Below are positions 61,746-64,000 of a stretch of 64,000 nucleotides of DNA, piece after piece. The notes under the pieces were generated by a model. It made no database searches and had not been told where the DNA came from. It saw only the letters and a program-made list of their open reading frames with translations. This DNA is from Cytophaga aurantiaca DSM 3654. GTDB taxonomy: Bacteria > Bacteroidota > Bacteroidia > Cytophagales > Cytophagaceae. Location of the stretch: the NCBI RefSeq assembly GCF_000379725.1, contig NZ_KB903665.1:76328-140327 (forward strand), in the 5' to 3' direction. Within the stretch, counting starts at the first letter, position 1. Each line of letters starts with the position of its first letter. The position numbers were made by a program, and so were the translations under genes.

Positions 61746-63011
61746 CTACGTTTTCTGTTTCTTTTTCTTCGCAGCAGGGAAGAGCACATTATTTAAAATA
61801 AGTCTGAAGCCCGGAGAGTTGGGATGCAGGTTCAGATCTGTAGGATCTTCGCCAACAAAGTGCTGATAGTCTTCCGGATCGTGGCCACCATAAAAGGTCC
61901 ACGTGCCTTTACCATACGTCCCATGAATGAACTTTGCTTCACTAATCTCTTTGTTTTCGCCCAGTACAATAACTTCAGGTTTTATTAAACTGTTTTTGAA
62001 TCCCGTTGTTTGTCCCATAAAGCCGTGTATAGTTCGTGTATGGCACTGGGTAAGCATTGTTGGGATCACATCCCATTTAGCAGAGAAATCAAACAGATTA
62101 AAGTAATCATTGTTCTCGGAGATCCCTCTTTCAGGAGGGTTGTTGTCAATGTTTGAATATTCGTATTCGTAGGGATCCGATTTTAATTTGAAATTCTGAA
62201 AGGCAAATGTTTTGCTATAATCCAATCGGGCAGAAGCATTTGGTGTCGCCGGATCGCCGTCGTACATGGTCTCGCAGATATCAATACCTTCGGCAGCCAA
62301 TGCAATATCATAGGTATCTGTTGCAGAACACATAGCAAACATATAACCTCCGCCTGCACAGAAATCACGAATCTTTTTTACTACCCCCAGTTTCATTTCA
62401 GATACTTTGTTGAAGCCCAGACGTTTTGCAGATGCTTCATATTCCCGTTGCTGCTGTTGATACCATGCCTGATTGCGGTACATGGCATAAAATTTACCGT
62501 ATTGTCCTGTAAAATCTTCGTGGTGCAAGTGCAGCCAGTCGTATTTAGGTAATTCGTTTCCTATAATTTCATCGTCATAAATTACCGTATATGGAATTTC
62601 AGCATAGGTTAATACCATGGTAACAGCATCATCCCAGGGCAGTTTAGTTTTTGGAGAGTAAACGGCAATTTTGGGGTATTTTTCCAATTTTACTACATCC
62701 ATATTTATTTCCGGTTTGCTGATGTAGGATTGTATTCCTGCATAATCCGCATCGGAAATAATTTCATAGGATACCCCTCGGATAACTAATTCATTCACAA
62801 AGGATGGCGTATAATTGAAGGCAAAACTGCCGCCCCGGTAATTTAATAACCAGTCAACCGGACTATCTTTTGTTAGTATCCAATAAGCTACACCATACGA
62901 TTTTAAATGATTCGTTTGATTTTCATCCATTGGTACAACGATTTGATTTGCCTGAGAAGCAAAGCCAATTGAATGTAAAAGTAATATGTATAGAAGAATT
63001 CGTTTGAGCAT
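61746..63011 (-). CDS. Secreted protein of the family often labelled 'asparagine synthetase B'
   Basis: A 421-residue protein. ATG 63011 gives a signal peptide ([20 protein letters not shown]). The mature part has [59 protein letters not shown] and [20 protein letters not shown]. The mixed alpha/beta pattern, with the [11 protein letters not shown] segment, is like a class I glutamine amidotransferase/ThuA-type fold, where the Cys after GGGYMFAM would be the nucleophile. Bacteroidota homologues carry the label asparagine synthetase B, but neither the N-terminal Cys1 Ntn-amidotransferase start nor an SGGxDS ATP-pyrophosphatase loop is present. The true function is unknown; the glutaminase gene follows. 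Confidence 0.8.
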   Translation of the reverse strand: MLKRILLYILLLHSIGFASQANQIVVPMDENQTNHLKSYGVAYWILTKDSPVDWLLNYRGGSFAFNYTPSFVNELVIRGVSYEIISDADYAGIQSYISKPEINMDVVKLEKYPKIAVYSPKTKLPWDDAVTMVLTYAEIPYTVIYDDEIIGNELPKYDWLHLHHEDFTGQYGKFYAMYRNQAWYQQQQREYEASAKRLGFNKVSEMKLGVVKKIRDFCAGGGYMFAMCSATDTYDIALAAEGIDICETMYDGDPATPNASARLDYSKTFAFQNFKLKSDPYEYEYSNIDNNPPERGISENNDYFNLFDFSAKWDVIPTMLTQCHTRTIHGFMGQTTGFKNSLIKPEVIVLGENKEISEAKFIHGTYGKGTWTFYGGHDPEDYQHFVGEDPTDLNLHPNSPGFRLILNNVLFPAAKKKKQKT

Positions 63012-63205
63012 CAGGATCACATTTTCTTGATACAAGTTAGGCTATAATTAAAGTACCTCCAAAAAATATATCAATAGTATTAACGAATCAAAAATGTGCA
63101 TAATCTTTATAAATTATTGGTTTTTTCACTTGTAATTACAGGAATAATTGACAATATTTGTCGAGGTCAATTTAATTTTTTATAAAACTAATCCTTACAA
63201 GGAAA

Positions 63206-64000
63206 ATGACACATATTAAAATAGTAAGTAAATTTGTGATTGCCAGCTTGGTATTATTAGGCTCATTAGCTTCTAACGCTGAAATACTGACAATTTCCGG
63301 AGTTTATCAAGGTAAAAATTTGTACGTTCAGAACCCGTTTGCGGGGAATATGAGAGATTACTGCACAAATGATGTGTATGTAAATGAAGAGAAGAAAGAG
63401 TACAACGTAGCTAGTAGTGCATTTGAAATTGATTTGTCATTCTTGAAAATCGGTGATCCGGTTACTGTCAAAATAACACACAAAAGCGACTGTAAACCTA
63501 AAGTCTTGAACCCTCAGGTAATTCAGGCTACAAGTGCATTTTCTATCAGCTCATTTTCTGTTGATCAGGATAAAATTGTATGGTCTACAAAAGGTGAACG
63601 TCCAAAAGGTAAGATCTTTGTTGAGCAAATGAAATACAATACTTGGGTGATTGTAAAAGAATTGAGCGGTAAAGGAAATTCATTAATGAACAACTATGAA
63701 GTTGAAAGTTTCCATCATTCAGGCGTAAACCAATACAGAATTAAATACCTTGAAGTGGATGGTCAGATCAAGTATTCATCTACTGTTGAATATACTTCTA
63801 CATTACCTCCGGTAACCTTCTATCCAAAACGTGTTACAGATAAGATCACTTTATCAAGACCTGTTGAATACGAACTACAGGATGCATTTGGTAACGTTAT
63901 CAGAAAGTCTAAAGGAACTGAAATTGATATCACAGGTTCTCCGGCAGGGGTTTATTACCTTAACTGTGACAACCAGACATTTAAGATCTATAAGAAGTAA
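63206..64000 (+). CDS. Secreted protein with short T9SS-like C-terminus
   Basis: A 264-residue protein ending with TAA on the last three bases of the window, so complete here. It has a signal peptide (FVIASLVLLGSLASNAE) and two beta-rich segments. The last ~60 residues (FYPKRVTDKITLSRPVEYEL, then DAFGNVIRKSKGTEIDITGS and GVYYLNCDNQTFKIYKK) follow the layout of a type A T9SS sorting domain: FYPxPVTD-like start, central DxxGxVI and final GxYxL-K-IxKK. Similar Cytophagales proteins open ISGVYQGKNLYVQNPF. The protein is probably a T9SS-exported surface protein of unknown role. Confidence 0.78.
   Translation: MTHIKIVSKFVIASLVLLGSLASNAEILTISGVYQGKNLYVQNPFAGNMRDYCTNDVYVNEEKKEYNVASSAFEIDLSFLKIGDPVTVKITHKSDCKPKVLNPQVIQATSAFSISSFSVDQDKIVWSTKGERPKGKIFVEQMKYNTWVIVKELSGKGNSLMNNYEVESFHHSGVNQYRIKYLEVDGQIKYSSTVEYTSTLPPVTFYPKRVTDKITLSRPVEYELQDAFGNVIRKSKGTEIDITGSPAGVYYLNCDNQTFKIYKK

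Noticed and set aside
61682-61789. N-terminal extension of the glutaminase frame
   Set aside because: The extra 36 codons translate the AAATTCCAAAT tandem repeat; homology to glutaminases begins at ATG 61681.

Overview
The window looks like a chromosomal segment of a low-GC Bacteroidota in the order Cytophagales; gene content and domain style point to Cytophaga (C. hutchinsonii-like), though I could not run a database search. The grounds are: secreted proteins ending in type IX secretion (T9SS) sorting domains of both the type A and the gliding-associated type B form, a short primary sigma factor of 287 residues, promoter-like TAnnTTTG boxes (the Bacteroidota -7 element), few Shine-Dalgarno sequences, and Bacteroidota-typical families (BshB1, DUF349, DUF4136, DUF2339/DUF3999, CWC-DUF5522).

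Layout. 1-4566: end of a BatA-like membrane protein, a dihydroorotase-like protein that has lost most metal ligands, two family 2 glycosyltransferases and a small membrane protein. 4567-6400: repeat-rich DNA around a T9SS cargo gene, including a modular palindromic element, an 11-bp phased array and a 34-bp perfect palindrome. 6400-9391: a secreted protein, a Rossmann protein and an LptF/G permease. 9489-12966: information-processing core (rpsO, pnp, rpoD). 13409-19069: a self-contained type VI secretion cassette (VgrG, unknown protein, PAAR-like/DUF2235 phospholipase-type effector, DUF2931 lipoprotein). 19195-25670: a membrane hydroxylase, a 1744-residue kelch/PKD T9SS protein and a small lipoprotein. 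25869-32042: thioredoxin reductase, M23/LysM peptidase, BshB1 (bacillithiol), PdxH, YqgE and a DUF349 protein. 32142-41922: CDF transporter, an unusual ABC pair, CWC-DUF5522, a Dph6-like ATPase, an AlkC-like glycosylase, a DUF4136 protein, a secreted protein and an ABC-F ATPase. 42297-50338: zinc peptidase, DinB, the menaquinone genes menD, menF and a hotdog thioesterase, a phosphatase and pyruvate dehydrogenase E2. 50456-64000: lipoproteins, a beta-barrel protein, a diiron protein, HPF, small enzymes, the DUF2339/DUF3999 pair, glutaminase, a secreted protein of a kind often labelled asparagine synthetase B, and a final secreted protein that ends on the last base.

The genes work together in several ways. 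menD, menF and the thioesterase form a menaquinone operon. BshB1 and TrxB sit together as thiol-redox functions. The VgrG cassette carries what looks like its own toxin and immunity. No tRNA, rRNA, CRISPR array, transposase or origin was recognised.

The least expected signal is in non-coding DNA. Three unrelated repeat families lie at the 3' ends of genes: AAATTCCAAAT (4-11 nt after five stop codons), AGTGGNCAGT-type (overlapping or abutting four stop codons) and a CCCGATAGCTATCGGG-type core at the tip of three terminators, two of them with unbroken stems of 28-32 bp. The T6SS cassette and the 11-bp phased array are the other main candidates for something not yet described.
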